Part shown: one piece after another, positions 31,091-44,278 of the stretch
Position numbering within the stretch: the first letter of the stretch is position 1
Layout: the number at the start of each line of letters is the position of its first letter
From: Candidatus Hydrogenedentota bacterium
Lineage (GTDB): Bacteria; UBA8481; J006
DNA length: 64,000 bases
Assembly (NCBI GenBank): GCA_003697085.1
Contig: RFFU01000037.1
Coordinates: 1 to 64,000 of the forward strand
Direction: 5' to 3'
Notes under the pieces: generated by a model
Seen by the model: only the letters and a program-made list of their open reading frames with translations
Database searches by the model: none
What the model was told of the DNA's origin: nothing
Program-made: the position numbers and the translations under genes

Positions 31091-32155
31091 ATGACGACAC
31101 GCCGGCGAATCGATCGCCTCTCCGAAATCCTCGGTGACGCCGACGGTCTTCTCGTCACCTCGCTTCCCAACATCCGGTATTTGACGGGATTCACCGGAAG
31201 CACCGCGCTCTTCACTCTTACCCCCGAAGGGCCTTTTCTTATCGTTGACTCGCGGTACTTCGAACAGGCGGGGAAGGAATCGGATATTCCCGTCCTTCTC
31301 CGAAAGGGCCGAATCGAGGATTCCCTCCGGGACTGGCTTCCGGGCGTGACGCGCTGTGCCCTCGAGGCGGATCACGTCACGCAGGCTCAATGGAACCGGC
31401 TTCAAAAGTGCGGAGAAGAGATGGAGATCGAATTTGTGGCACGCGAAGGGCTTGTCGAGGGGTTACGAATCGTCAAGGATGAGGAGGAAGTCGCCGCGTT
31501 GCGCCGCTCGGCCGCACTGCTTGAAACCCTGTTCGAACGGTTGCTGAAAGAAGTCCGGGTGGGACGAAAGGAGATCGAGGTTGCGGTGATCTTCGAGGCT
31601 TTTGCGCGGCATGAGACGTGCCGTCCGCTTCCCTTCGAGCCGATCGTCGCCTCAGGCCCCCGCGCGGCGCTCCCCCATGGTGTCGCCTCCCGCAAAGTTC
31701 TGGAATCCGGAGAACTTGTCGTTATCGACATCGGCCTCGATCTCGACGGATATGTCGCGGATATGACCCGTACCGTTGCCTTGGGCGAGCCGAAACCGGA
31801 GCATCGGCGGGTGTATGAAATCGTTCGGGAGGCGAATGAAACGGCGGCGAACTCGATCCGGCCCGATCTCTCTGGGGAAGAGGCCCACAACGCCGCGGCG
31901 AAGGTCATCGCCGAGGCGGGGTATGCGGATCATTTCGGCCACGGCCTCGGACACGGTGTCGGAATCGAGGTTCACGAGGAGCCCCGCCTTGCGCCGAATG
32001 TCTCCGAGAAACTACGGGAAGGAATGGTCTTTACGATCGAGCCGGGGATCTATCTTCCGGAGGATACGGGTGTCCGGATCGAGGACACTGGTGTGTTACG
32101 GAAGGACGGCGTTGAAATCTTCAATCGGCTCACCCACGATCTGATCGTGTTGTGA
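31091..32155 (+). CDS. M24-family Xaa-Pro aminopeptidase/dipeptidase
   Basis: A 354-residue cytoplasmic dimetal peptidase removing N-terminal residues next to proline. The creatinase-like N-domain covers about residues 1-125. The pita-bread domain has ligands in VVIDIGLDLDGYVADMTRT (Asp, Asp), HFGHGLGHGVG (His), FTIEPGIYLP (Glu) and VRIEDTGVL (Glu). Length and motifs match PepP/PepQ-type proteins near efp in many genomes, though efp is not here. Probably cotranscribed with the prepilin peptidase gene. Confidence 0.94.
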   Translation: MTTRRRIDRLSEILGDADGLLVTSLPNIRYLTGFTGSTALFTLTPEGPFLIVDSRYFEQAGKESDIPVLLRKGRIEDSLRDWLPGVTRCALEADHVTQAQWNRLQKCGEEMEIEFVAREGLVEGLRIVKDEEEVAALRRSAALLETLFERLLKEVRVGRKEIEVAVIFEAFARHETCRPLPFEPIVASGPRAALPHGVASRKVLESGELVVIDIGLDLDGYVADMTRTVALGEPKPEHRRVYEIVREANETAANSIRPDLSGEEAHNAAAKVIAEAGYADHFGHGLGHGVGIEVHEEPRLAPNVSEKLREGMVFTIEPGIYLPEDTGVRIEDTGVLRKDGVEIFNRLTHDLIVL

Positions 32156-32327
32156 TCCACATCGAAAAGGCGCTTGCCGCGCGTTGACGGCCACAGAACG
32201 CGGCGGAGCGTCCGCGGGGGATTTCCATCACAGCAGAGGCATGCTTGTGGAAGCATGGGTGGAACACCGGCCGGTTCCGTCCGCGAACAGATTCGCCATC
32301 CCATCCCTTGCCCCCCGCCCTTGACGC

Positions 32328-35817
<3,490 letters not shown>

Positions 35818-35821
<4 letters not shown>

Positions 35822-36642
35822 GACTTCTCCTTTCCGACTCTCCAATCCACCTGCCCCAGAACTTTCCCGCGAAATTCCATAGCAAGTTTCTTGCCGGATA
35901 CCAGGATACGCCCCGTGTCGAAAAGCCGAGGCCGCACTGAATCAAGCGAGTCATCGGTATCAAAATCGGAAACCAATCCCCCGGCTTCAAGAACGATCAG
36001 ACCACCGGCGGCCAGATCCCAAGGAAAGAGTCCGTCCTCGAAGAAAAGGTCGAATCGGCCGCAAGCGACATACGCCAAATCCAGTGCCGCGGAGCCCATT
36101 CTCCTGAGGCCTCTGACGAGGGGCAAAAGGACCGCCACCATCTCCGCGGCCTCGTACCGCGGCTTCTCTCCCCGCGTGGCCGCAAAACCCGTTGCAACAA
36201 GTGCATCCTCCAAATGAGAAACCGGATTCATCCTCAATGGCCTCTCATTCAAAAAAGCGCCGCCCCTGCGGCTTGCGGTAAAACATTCCTCACGCAGGGG
36301 ATCATACACGACCCCCGCGATCCCGCCGTTCCCGTCATAAGCCGCCACCGAAACGCTCCAGTGCGGAATCCCTGCCGCAAAGTTCGTGGTCCCGTCGAGT
36401 GGATCGATGTACCAAATCACATCGTGCCCTGCGGTCTCCTCCATCTCCTCTCCCACAATCCCATGCTCGGGAAAGGCATCGAAAATCTTCTCGCGGATCC
36501 ACCGCTCCGCCGCTAAATCCGCTTCGGTCACGGTATTCCGAGGACTCTTGTCACGCACGGACAATTCTTCGATCCGCGGCCAGTATTCATCACGGATCAA
36601 GCGCCCGGCTCCCTGTGCCAGTTCGACCGCTGTTTGAATAAT
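35818..36642 (-). CDS. suhB: Inositol-1-monophosphatase family protein (apparent ATT start)
   Basis: Mg2+/Li+-sensitive sugar/inositol phosphatase of about 274 residues. Metal-site motifs are GIVGEEMEE, WYIDPLDGTTNF and FPWDLAAGGLIVLEAGG. The ORF track begins at a TTG (36600), but the frame stays open and encodes IIQTAVELAQGAGRLIRDEY, the conserved first helix of the family. Between that helix and the upstream stop there is no ATG, GTG or TTG. GGAGGAGAGG lies just before two ATT codons (36642 and 36639). I therefore infer an ATT start. It is coupled by GTGA to the GspG-like gene. Confidence 0.85.
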
Positions 36643-37285
36643 TTTCCTCTCCTCCCCCCCTTCTGCTTTCTCGTAATCGTTCCTGGTTTTCTTTTCCGTT
36701 TTTCTTCACTCCTTCGTTGGCTCGTTCTTCCTTCTTTTTCTCTTCTCCTCCGTTCTCACTCCGCTTCGCATTGTCTTCCGTCCCCCCCTTTTCGGATCGC
36801 TTCCCGCCGCCGAAGAATCATACCCCTTCCGGAAAAAAATGGAAAAGGAACTTCGCTAAGACCCGGGAAACAACGGGTTCGTTACAACCAAGAAAAGGAA
36901 GTCGATGGCGCCCCCCAAAAAACGGTCCTCGGAAACGGGAAAGGCGATTCTCCAAATGGTGAACGGCACCGCTAAAGAGGTCAGAGCGCTGCGGACAACC
37001 GCATGACCAACCATCCCGAGATCGGGCTCGTTGCGACCTGACGCTTCGGAACAAGGACCTCAATCCGATTTTTGGTCGTGAGCGTATGCCGTTCACCTCC
37101 AGATAATATAATCTTCCTCTCGAAATAGGTCAATATCCCGCAGAAGAACGCCAGATTAGGGGGGGGTGGTGATTTCGGTCAGCCCTGAATTTTTCAGTCC
37201 TGAGATCGACGTCCGGCTCTTTGAATGCTCGAGAACCCGCGCCCCCTTTTGTTCCGCCATGGAGCGCGGAATTTCTCACACGCGG
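36643..37285. other. Gene-free interval between divergent genes
   Basis: About 640 bases between the phosphatase and the marR promoter. Pyrimidine-rich near the phosphatase. AGATAATATAATC at about 37.10 kb resembles a -10 region, but without a good -35. No ORF has coding character. Confidence 0.4.
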
Positions 37286-37313
37286 TTGACAGGGGCTGGA
37301 TTTGAGATATAGT
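37286..37313 (+). promoter_or_regulatory. Sigma70 promoter of the efflux operon
   Basis: TTGACA (consensus), a 16-base spacer and TATAGT (5 of 6), about 50 bases before the marR ATG. One of the clearest promoters in the window. Confidence 0.75.
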
Positions 37314-37338
37314 TAGGAACCTTATGATTAGGAACCTT
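37313..37338 (+). promoter_or_regulatory. Tandem operator-like repeats (probable MarR sites)
   Basis: TTAGGAACCTT occurs twice (37313-37323 and 37328-37338), period 15, directly downstream of the -10 element. Each unit has AGG/CCT ends, a partial palindrome. The position over the transcription start suggests autorepression by the adjacent MarR protein; binding is inferred. Confidence 0.6.
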
Positions 37339-37361
37339 GTCAATCGGAGGGGGACAAGCAT

Positions 37362-37913
37362 ATGACCCAGGTCTGTTCGCGTGACACCCCCACCCGCGAG
37401 AAGATCGCTCGGATCACCGCCGCTTTTCCTTCTCTCGACCCGGACGCCCTCTTCAGTTACGTCGCGCTCATTCACACCGCCGCGACACGGATCGCCGAGG
37501 ATGAACGCTTTCTTGCGCGCTATGGCCTTACCCAAGGACGATTCTGGATCTTGTTGCATCTTTATCAGGCCGTATTGGCCGGCGAGAAGGGCGTGAATCC
37601 CTCTGAACTCGCCAGCCGCTCCAATGTCTCCCGTGCGACGATCACCGGGTTGATCGATCACCTCATTCGCGACGGGCAGGTCCAACGAGTACGTTCCGAG
37701 ATCGACCGCCGCCGACTCATCGTCACCCCCACGCGAAAAGGCCTCCGCCTCATCCGAAAAATCGTTCCCGCGCATGGCGGCCGTATCTCGAGGCTGATGC
37801 GTGCTCTTACTCCGCGGGAACAGAAGACACTCGTCCGTCTCCTCGAGAAGATCTCCCAGTCCGCCGCCGCGCTTGCTGATAACAAACCACCAAGGAAATC
37901 TCTCCGGCGATGA
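37362..37913 (+). CDS. MarR-family transcriptional regulator
   Basis: A 183-residue winged-helix repressor. Helices before the DNA-binding part (FSYVALIHTAATRIAED, YGLTQGRFWILLHLYQ) form the dimer interface. The recognition region is VNPSELASRSNVSRATITGLIDHLIRDGQVQR, and the wing contains EIDRRRLIVTPTRKG. It heads an efflux operon, overlaps the next gene by ATGA, and is preceded by a consensus promoter with tandem 11-bp repeats. It most likely represses the operon until a toxic ligand binds. Confidence 0.93.
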   Translation: MTQVCSRDTPTREKIARITAAFPSLDPDALFSYVALIHTAATRIAEDERFLARYGLTQGRFWILLHLYQAVLAGEKGVNPSELASRSNVSRATITGLIDHLIRDGQVQRVRSEIDRRRLIVTPTRKGLRLIRKIVPAHGGRISRLMRALTPREQKTLVRLLEKISQSAAALADNKPPRKSLRR

Positions 37914-39481
37914 TCCTCCCTCACCCGGTCCCGTCCGCTGAAGAGGCTCCCGGCCGCGCCAGAACCGCTCTCACCGTCTTTCTCTGCACCCTCCTCTTCC
38001 TGACTCCCGCTTGCCGTACATCGGGGGATCCAAAAGCAATAACTCCGCCCGTCTCTCTCCCCGAAACCCTCCTCCCCCGTGACGCCGCGCTCGAAACCGC
38101 TCCGCGGCCCAGCCTCTGGTGGCGTTCCTTCGAGGACTCGGGGCTGGAACGGATGATCGGACGCGTCTTCTCCGCGAACCTCGAACTCCGCTCCGCGTGG
38201 CATCGCCTTCGCCAAGCCCAGGAAACGGCTCGCGCATCAGGAAGCGCGCTCTGGCCGTCCGCCGATCTCCAACTTTCCGGCTCGCGCCGCCGCAGTACCG
38301 CTTCCTCCGGATTCTTCTCCTCCTTTTCGGCAGCTTCCGGAGGTCAGAGCCAATTCGCCAACACGGCCTTCTACAGCAACGACTTTTCCGTCCAGGTCGT
38401 TCCCTCCTACGAGGTTGACCTCTGGCGGCGAATCGCCTCGTCCAAGAACGCCGCGGATTTTGAGGCGGCGGCCTCACGTCACCTCGCCGAAGCGGTCGGC
38501 CTCACATTGGCGTCCCGAACCGCCGAACTCTGGTACACCATCGCGGAACTGAATCTCCGCGAAAGAATCTTGAAGAAGCGAATCGAGACGGCTCGAAGGA
38601 TCCGCGACCTCACAAGGCTTCGCTACCTTCACGGCCTCACGTCTCTTACCGAACTCGAGAGCCGGGATCAGGAACTTTCCGCGCTTCAGGAACTTCTCCC
38701 TCGTCTCCGCACGCTTCGTCAACAGACTCGAAATCTCTTGGCGGTCTTGAGCGGCCGAGCGCCGCAGGAGATGCCGCCCGTGCGATCCTCCTATCTTCCC
38801 TCCTGTGGTCCTCTCCCCGACCCCGGTCTGCCTGCGGCGCTCTTGGAACGCCGTCCCGATGTCCGCGCCGCGCTCGAAGCCGCCATCGCGGCCAACTACC
38901 GGATCGAGGCGGCGCGCGCCGAGCAATTCCCGTTGTTGCGTCTCTCCGGAACCATCGGCGGCAGTTCCTCACGGACCAATCGTATCTTTGAAGATTGGGT
39001 CGGTTCGATCGCCGCTTCGTTGTCACAGTCCCTCTTCGACGCCGGCCGCCGGCAGGCGAATGTGGAACGCGCCCGCGCCGCCGCCGCGGAACGGATCACG
39101 GAATACGGCCGGACGGTTCTGACGGCTCTGCGTGAGGTGGACGATGCGGTCACCCGCGAACGAAACCTCGAGGATGTCTCCCGGTCGATTACCCGCCGGT
39201 TGCGTCTCGCTCGCGCCACCTTTGACGGAGCCCGAAACCGTTACGCCGCAGGGCAGATCGATTACCTCGAACTGCTCCGCGCCCGCCTTCGGCTCCTCGA
39301 ACTCGAACAGGCCGCGCTTCTCGTCCGTCGGGACCGTGTTTTGGCCCGCGTCGCTCTCTTCCAAGCCCTCGGCGCCGATTGGTCGCTCGCTCCGGATGCC
39401 GACGTCACCCCCCAAACCGTTGCGAGCCGAGAGGATAACCTCGGCTCCGCGCGGCTCTCCGATTCGCGAGGAAGTTCGTGA
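37910..39481 (+). CDS. RND efflux outer-membrane lipoprotein (NodT/OprM family)
   Basis: A 523-residue TolC-like outer-membrane channel. The signal segment LTVFLCTLLFLTPAC gives a probable lipidated Cys. Two OEP repeats follow: LWWRSFEDSGLERMIGRVFSANLELRSAWHRL opens the first, and the second has RRPDVRAALEAAIAANYRIEAARAEQFP. The C-terminal part carries the long coiled coil (ARATFDGARNRYAAGQIDYLELLRAR), typical of NodT. It connects the inner-membrane pump to the outside. It overlaps marR (ATGA) and the adaptor gene (GTGA). Confidence 0.93.
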   Translation: MILPHPVPSAEEAPGRARTALTVFLCTLLFLTPACRTSGDPKAITPPVSLPETLLPRDAALETAPRPSLWWRSFEDSGLERMIGRVFSANLELRSAWHRLRQAQETARASGSALWPSADLQLSGSRRRSTASSGFFSSFSAASGGQSQFANTAFYSNDFSVQVVPSYEVDLWRRIASSKNAADFEAAASRHLAEAVGLTLASRTAELWYTIAELNLRERILKKRIETARRIRDLTRLRYLHGLTSLTELESRDQELSALQELLPRLRTLRQQTRNLLAVLSGRAPQEMPPVRSSYLPSCGPLPDPGLPAALLERRPDVRAALEAAIAANYRIEAARAEQFPLLRLSGTIGGSSSRTNRIFEDWVGSIAASLSQSLFDAGRRQANVERARAAAAERITEYGRTVLTALREVDDAVTRERNLEDVSRSITRRLRLARATFDGARNRYAAGQIDYLELLRARLRLLELEQAALLVRRDRVLARVALFQALGADWSLAPDADVTPQTVASREDNLGSARLSDSRGSS

Positions 39482-40791
39482 AATCCCGGCGCCTCATCCG
39501 AGTCGTTCTTCCGTTCCTGATCGTCCTTGCAGGTATCCTTGCCACGGTCGCTCTCATCCTCACCCGTCCCAGGGCGCCGCGGAAACATCCCGAGATACTT
39601 CCGCCTCTTGTCGAGGTCTTCACGGCCCGCACCTCTTCTCATCCTCTCACTCTCATCGCGCACGGAACCGTAACCCCGAAGCAGGAATCTCTAATCTCGG
39701 CCGACGTCGGAGGCCGTGTCGTCTGGATCAACCCCCACCTCGTCGAGGGAGGTCGTCTTTCCTCCGGCGAGCCTCTCCTTCGGATCGACGATCGTGACTA
39801 CGCCGCCGCCGTCAAGGAAGCCGAAGCACGCCTTGCCCGGACACGAACTCAACTCTCGATCGAACAGAGCCGGCGGGAGATCGCTCTGCGGGAATGGGAG
39901 ATCTTCTCTTCCGAGGAAACCTCGCCCGTCGCCGCTCCGGAACTCGCTCGGCGCGATCCGCAGTACGCGCAGGCGCAGGCCGATTTTCTCGCCGCCGAGG
40001 CCGCGCTCAACAAGGCCCGTCTCGATCTCGAACGGACCGTTCCGAAGTCCCCCTTCGATGCACTCGTGATCGAGGAATCGGCCGAGCTTGGAGAAGTGAT
40101 CTCTCCCCAGGCTCCCTTCGCTACGCTCGTGGCCACGGACGAGTATGAGGTCGAATTGAGCGTACCCGTGGAGGATCTGCCGCTTCTTGGATTCGCTTCC
40201 TCTTCCCGAACGTCTTCCTCCGCGTCTCCAACCGGCGCCGTCGTCCTTCCCCCGCGGAATTCTTCCCTCGGTACCCGCCGACTTCGTTACCGGGGATATG
40301 TCAAACGCCTTCTCGGCACCGTTGAACCTCAAGGGCGCATGGCGCGGGTCGTCGTTGGAGTTCCCCACCCTTTTCGAACAATGGACGGGATTGCCTTCCC
40401 TCTCCTGCTCAACTCCTATGCAACCGTGCAAATCGACGCGGGACGGATCGACCGCGCCTTCGCCGTTCCCGCCAAGGCTCTTAGGGAAAATCACTCGCTC
40501 TGGCTTCTCACGGCCGACAATCGTCTCGCCGTCCGATCCGTTACGGTCGCGTGGCAGGATGGCGACACCCTCCTCATTACAACGGGGTTGAAGGAGGGGG
40601 ATCGCGTGATCACCACCAACCTCGAGACTCCGATTCCCGGTATGCCCCTGCGTCTCGCCGAAACGTCTTCTCCCTCCGCAGTCGCGACTGCTTCCCGACC
40701 CGGCAACGCCGGAAAACGCGAAGCGACCGAAAAGAAGAATTTACGGAGGCGTGCCTCGCCGGTGCGCGATAAGTCTTCTTCTTCTCGATGA
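39478..40791 (+). CDS. RND efflux periplasmic adaptor (membrane fusion protein)
   Basis: A 437-residue HlyD/AcrA-type adaptor. One N-terminal helix (LIRVVLPFLIVLAGILATVALIL) is followed by a lipoyl half-motif (AHGTVTPKQESLISADVGGRV), a helical hairpin (AAVKEAEARLARTRTQL), the second lipoyl half (KSPFDALVIEESAELGEVIS) and beta-barrel and membrane-proximal domains. The Ser/Arg-rich tail is extra. GTG start within GTGA. It links the RND pump and the NodT channel encoded on either side. Confidence 0.93.
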   Translation: MKSRRLIRVVLPFLIVLAGILATVALILTRPRAPRKHPEILPPLVEVFTARTSSHPLTLIAHGTVTPKQESLISADVGGRVVWINPHLVEGGRLSSGEPLLRIDDRDYAAAVKEAEARLARTRTQLSIEQSRREIALREWEIFSSEETSPVAAPELARRDPQYAQAQADFLAAEAALNKARLDLERTVPKSPFDALVIEESAELGEVISPQAPFATLVATDEYEVELSVPVEDLPLLGFASSSRTSSSASPTGAVVLPPRNSSLGTRRLRYRGYVKRLLGTVEPQGRMARVVVGVPHPFRTMDGIAFPLLLNSYATVQIDAGRIDRAFAVPAKALRENHSLWLLTADNRLAVRSVTVAWQDGDTLLITTGLKEGDRVITTNLETPIPGMPLRLAETSSPSAVATASRPGNAGKREATEKKNLRRRASPVRDKSSSSR

Positions 40792-43700
40792 CGCGGAACG
40801 AACAAGAAACGGAAGCGGATAAGGGCGCCTCTCTTTCAAAAGGTCCGATCTCCTGGATGGCGCGCAACGCCGTCGCGGCCAATCTCCTGATGCTGATCTT
40901 CCTCGTGGGAGGAACCTATTTTGCCTTTCGGACGACGCAGGAGGTCTTCCCCGAATTCGACCTCGACATCGTCACGATCACCGTGCCGTATCCCGGTGCG
41001 ACGCCTCGAGACGTCGAGAATGGAATTCTTTTGGCGATCGAGGAGGCTGTACGCGGTTTGGACGGCATCAAGCGGGTCACGGCAAACGCCTACGAGGGGG
41101 CCGGACGCGTCATTGTCGAACTCGAACTCGGAACCAATCGGAACAAGGCTCTTCAGGACATCAAGAACGCCGTCGATCGCATAACCTCTTTTCCCGAGGA
41201 GGCGGAACGGCCGATCGTGAGTTTGGCCTCGAATAAACGCCAGGTTCTTTCCCTGATCTTGTACGGCGAAATGGACCGGCAAGCGTTGCGGGCGTGGGGG
41301 GAACACGTCCGGGAGGAGCTCCTGCAATCACCGGGTATAACTCAGGTAGAGTTCGACGGAGCCCGCGCGCGGGAAATCCACGTGGATGTTCCGCGGGAAC
41401 GCCTGCGAGCCTATGGGCTCACACTGGGCCAAATCGCGGACGTTCTCCGCCGCACCGCGCTCGAACTTCCCGCGGGAAGCGTCAAGACACAACAGGGCGA
41501 AATCCTTTTGCGAACCGACGAACGCAGGGACTACGCGCGCGAGTTCGCGGATATACCGGTCGTTACCAAACCCGACGGCACGATCGTTCGGCTTGCGGAG
41601 ATCGCACGGATCGAGGACGGATTCGCGGAGACGGATGAAGAGACGCTCTTCTTCGGAAAACCCGCCTTCAAGATCGACGTCTTCCGTGTCGGTGATGAGC
41701 GGCCGACCGAGATTTCGCGAATCGTCAGAGAATACGTCAAGGAACACGAACGACTTCTCCCTCCCGGCGCCGGATACGCCATCTGGAACGACCGATCGGA
41801 GATCCTTGCCCAACGCACCCAACTTCTCCTCCGCAACGCGCGCCTCGGCCTCCTTCTCGTCCTTCTTCTCCTCGGGGCCTTTCTCCGCATTCGTCTCGCC
41901 TTCTGGGTGACGATGGGGATTCCCGTCTCGATTCTCGGCGCCTTTCTCGCCGCCCCGATCCTCGGTGTGACCATCAATATGATCTCTCTCTTCGCCTTCA
42001 TCATCACGATCGGGATCGTCGTCGATGACGCGATTGTCGTCGGCGAAAACATCTACGAAATGCGCCAGAGGGGGATGAACTCGATGGAAGCGGCGATCGT
42101 CGGAGCGAGGATGATCGCCGTTCCCGTCGTCTTCTCCGTCTTGACCAACATCGTCGCCTTTGCCCCGATGCTCTTCGTCTCCGGAATGATGGGCAAGTTC
42201 TTCCGCGTCATTCCCTTCATCGTGATCCCGGTCTTCAGCATCTCTCTCTTCGAATCGCTCTTCATCCTTCCGGCGCACCTCAGCCATCTTCCTCCGCCAC
42301 GCACGCATGGAATCATCGGCCGGCTCAATCGGGTTCAAGGACGTGTGGCGGCGGGACTCGAGCGATTCATCGCGGCCCGTTACGGACCTGCTCTCGACCT
42401 CGCCCTGCGAAACCGCTATACGACGATCGCCCTCTCCGTCTTTATTCTTCTCGTCGTTCTCGGTGTCGTCGCGGGGGGACATATTCGCTTCAGTTTCCTC
42501 CCGAAGATCGAATCGGATGCGATCACCGCCACCGCCGTTCTTCCCGAGGGCACGCCGATCGAGGAGACGAGGCGGATTCAGCGGAAACTCCTTCACGCCG
42601 CGGAGAAAGTCCTGGCGCGTCACGGCGGGAAGAAGATCACCCGCGGAATTCTTTCACAGGTCGGAGGAACCCTGGCTGGTTTCGGACCGCTGGCCGCCCG
42701 AGGAACTTCGGCCACAAACGTCACCGGCGTGCGGGTCTTTCTTGTCTCATCCGAGGACAGGGCCGTTCATACCTCCCAGATCACGCGGGAGTGGGAAGAG
42801 GAAGTCGGAGAATTGACCGGCCTCGAATCCCTCTCCTTCGAATACAACATCGGCCCCGGGTCGGGAAAACCGATCGACGTGGAACTGGCGCATCAGAACC
42901 GCGCCCTCCTCGAACGCGCCGCCAAGGCAGTCGCCGCGGCCCTGGAGAACTTCCGGGGGGTTCGGGACATCGATGACGGTTTCGAAAGCGGAAAACGTCA
43001 GTTTAATCTTGAATTGACTCCCGTCGGCCGGGCCCTCGGGCTCTCCACCCGTGAACTCGCCAACCAGGTCCGCCATTCCTTTTACGGCGCCGAGGCGTTC
43101 CGCCAACAGCGGGGCCGCGATGAGGTCCGCGTGCTCGTTCGGCTTCCGCGCTCCCAGCGCCGCTCCGTCCGTGACGTCGAATCGCTTATCATCCGCACGC
43201 CGGCCGGCACGGAGATCCCCCTTTCCGAGGCGGCGACGGTGGAGCGAACGCGCGGCTTCACCTCCATCAAACGCGTCGACGGACGGCGTGTCATCGACGT
43301 CACCGCCGATATCGTTCCCGGCGTTGGGAATGCGGCCGAGATCCTTGCGGCTCTCAAAAAGGATGTCCTGCCTTCCCTGCTCCCCGATTACCCCGGACTT
43401 CAATACCGCTTTTCGGGTGAAGAACGACACAACCAGGAGGCCCTCGGAAGTCTCTTCGAGGGATTTCTGCTCGCTCTCTTCGCTATCTACGCCCTTCTCG
43501 CCGTTCCGTTCAAGAGTTACTTCCAACCGTTGATTATTATGACTTCGATCCCTTTCGGCATCATCGGCGCGACACTCGGGCATATCTTGATGGGGTACGA
43601 GATCAGCATTATGAGCCTCTTCGGAATCGTGGCACTCTCCGGTGTCGTCGTGAACGATTCGCTCGTGATGATCGATACCATCAACCAGCTGCGGCGCGAA

Positions 43701-43961
43701 GGGGTTTCCGCGGCCGAGGCAGCGGCCGCTGCGCCCCGTCGCCGCTTCCGACCGATTATCCTCACCTCCCTGACCACCTTCTTCGGCTTGGCCCCGATGA
43801 TCTTCGAGCGCAGCGTCCAAGCCCGGTTCCTCATCCCGATGGCCATCTCCCTCGGATACGGCATCCTCTTTGCAACACTGATCGTTCTCTTCCTCGTCCC
43901 CTGTCTTTACCTCGCGCTCAACGACCTCCGTAATCTGACCCTTTCCCTCCTTCAAGACTGA
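40788..43961 (+). CDS. RND (AcrB/HAE-type) efflux transporter
   Basis: A 1057-residue proton-driven pump. TM1 is in ISWMARNAVAANLLMLIFLVG. The first porter domain begins TQEVFPEFDLDIVTITVPYPGATPRDVE. The TM4 proton-relay aspartate pair is GIVVDDAIVVGENIYE. The second half repeats the layout, ending with SLFGIVALSGVVVNDSLVMID and RFRPIILTSLTTFFGLAPM. Substrate class (drug, lipid or metal) is not certain, but there is no heavy-metal CusA-type methionine relay evident. It completes the marR-NodT-MFP-RND operon; ATGA overlap. Confidence 0.95.
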   Translation: MTRNEQETEADKGASLSKGPISWMARNAVAANLLMLIFLVGGTYFAFRTTQEVFPEFDLDIVTITVPYPGATPRDVENGILLAIEEAVRGLDGIKRVTANAYEGAGRVIVELELGTNRNKALQDIKNAVDRITSFPEEAERPIVSLASNKRQVLSLILYGEMDRQALRAWGEHVREELLQSPGITQVEFDGARAREIHVDVPRERLRAYGLTLGQIADVLRRTALELPAGSVKTQQGEILLRTDERRDYAREFADIPVVTKPDGTIVRLAEIARIEDGFAETDEETLFFGKPAFKIDVFRVGDERPTEISRIVREYVKEHERLLPPGAGYAIWNDRSEILAQRTQLLLRNARLGLLLVLLLLGAFLRIRLAFWVTMGIPVSILGAFLAAPILGVTINMISLFAFIITIGIVVDDAIVVGENIYEMRQRGMNSMEAAIVGARMIAVPVVFSVLTNIVAFAPMLFVSGMMGKFFRVIPFIVIPVFSISLFESLFILPAHLSHLPPPRTHGIIGRLNRVQGRVAAGLERFIAARYGPALDLALRNRYTTIALSVFILLVVLGVVAGGHIRFSFLPKIESDAITATAVLPEGTPIEETRRIQRKLLHAAEKVLARHGGKKITRGILSQVGGTLAGFGPLAARGTSATNVTGVRVFLVSSEDRAVHTSQITREWEEEVGELTGLESLSFEYNIGPGSGKPIDVELAHQNRALLERAAKAVAAALENFRGVRDIDDGFESGKRQFNLELTPVGRALGLSTRELANQVRHSFYGAEAFRQQRGRDEVRVLVRLPRSQRRSVRDVESLIIRTPAGTEIPLSEAATVERTRGFTSIKRVDGRRVIDVTADIVPGVGNAAEILAALKKDVLPSLLPDYPGLQYRFSGEERHNQEALGSLFEGFLLALFAIYALLAVPFKSYFQPLIIMTSIPFGIIGATLGHILMGYEISIMSLFGIVALSGVVVNDSLVMIDTINQLRREGVSAAEAAAAAPRRRFRPIILTSLTTFFGLAPMIFERSVQARFLIPMAISLGYGILFATLIVLFLVPCLYLALNDLRNLTLSLLQD

Positions 43962-44278
43962 AGGGTTCTCCGCTTCTCCTTCTCTCCTTCGTGGCCGCTC
44001 GAAATTACAAGTTCTCCGTCTGATCCTGTATCGGCCCTCTCTCCCGTTCCAACGCGCGCTCTCTCACAACACGGGCCCGATGTCACGGAACGGAATGTTC
44101 AATTTGAGTGTTTCTCTTCCTTCCACCGGCCTCTCCGTGTCCTCGTGGAGCGATAAATCGCTTTGTCACCACGCAGGCATGGACCCATCCAACAATCCCC
44201 TTTCTCAATAAGGACCGTGGAAGTTGGAACACACATGTTGCTCCCCCACCTTGATCATTTTCCCGTTCAATCAAAAGC
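43962..44278. other. Gene-free interval between RND operon and RNase P RNA
   Basis: Nothing coding. Pyrimidine-rich first 100 bases. I find no convincing stem-loop plus T-run terminator for either the pump operon (plus) or the RNase P RNA (minus). Confidence 0.4.

Noticed and set aside
30133-31215. 360-residue minus-strand ORF opposite the prepilin peptidase
   Set aside because: Low-complexity Glu/Arg/Gly shadow; the plus strand has CxxC and GxGD catalytic motifs.
41328-42623. 431-residue minus-strand ORF inside the RND pump gene
   Set aside because: Antisense shadow: extreme Asp/Glu/Arg/Gly content, and the plus strand is an unmistakable AcrB-type pump.
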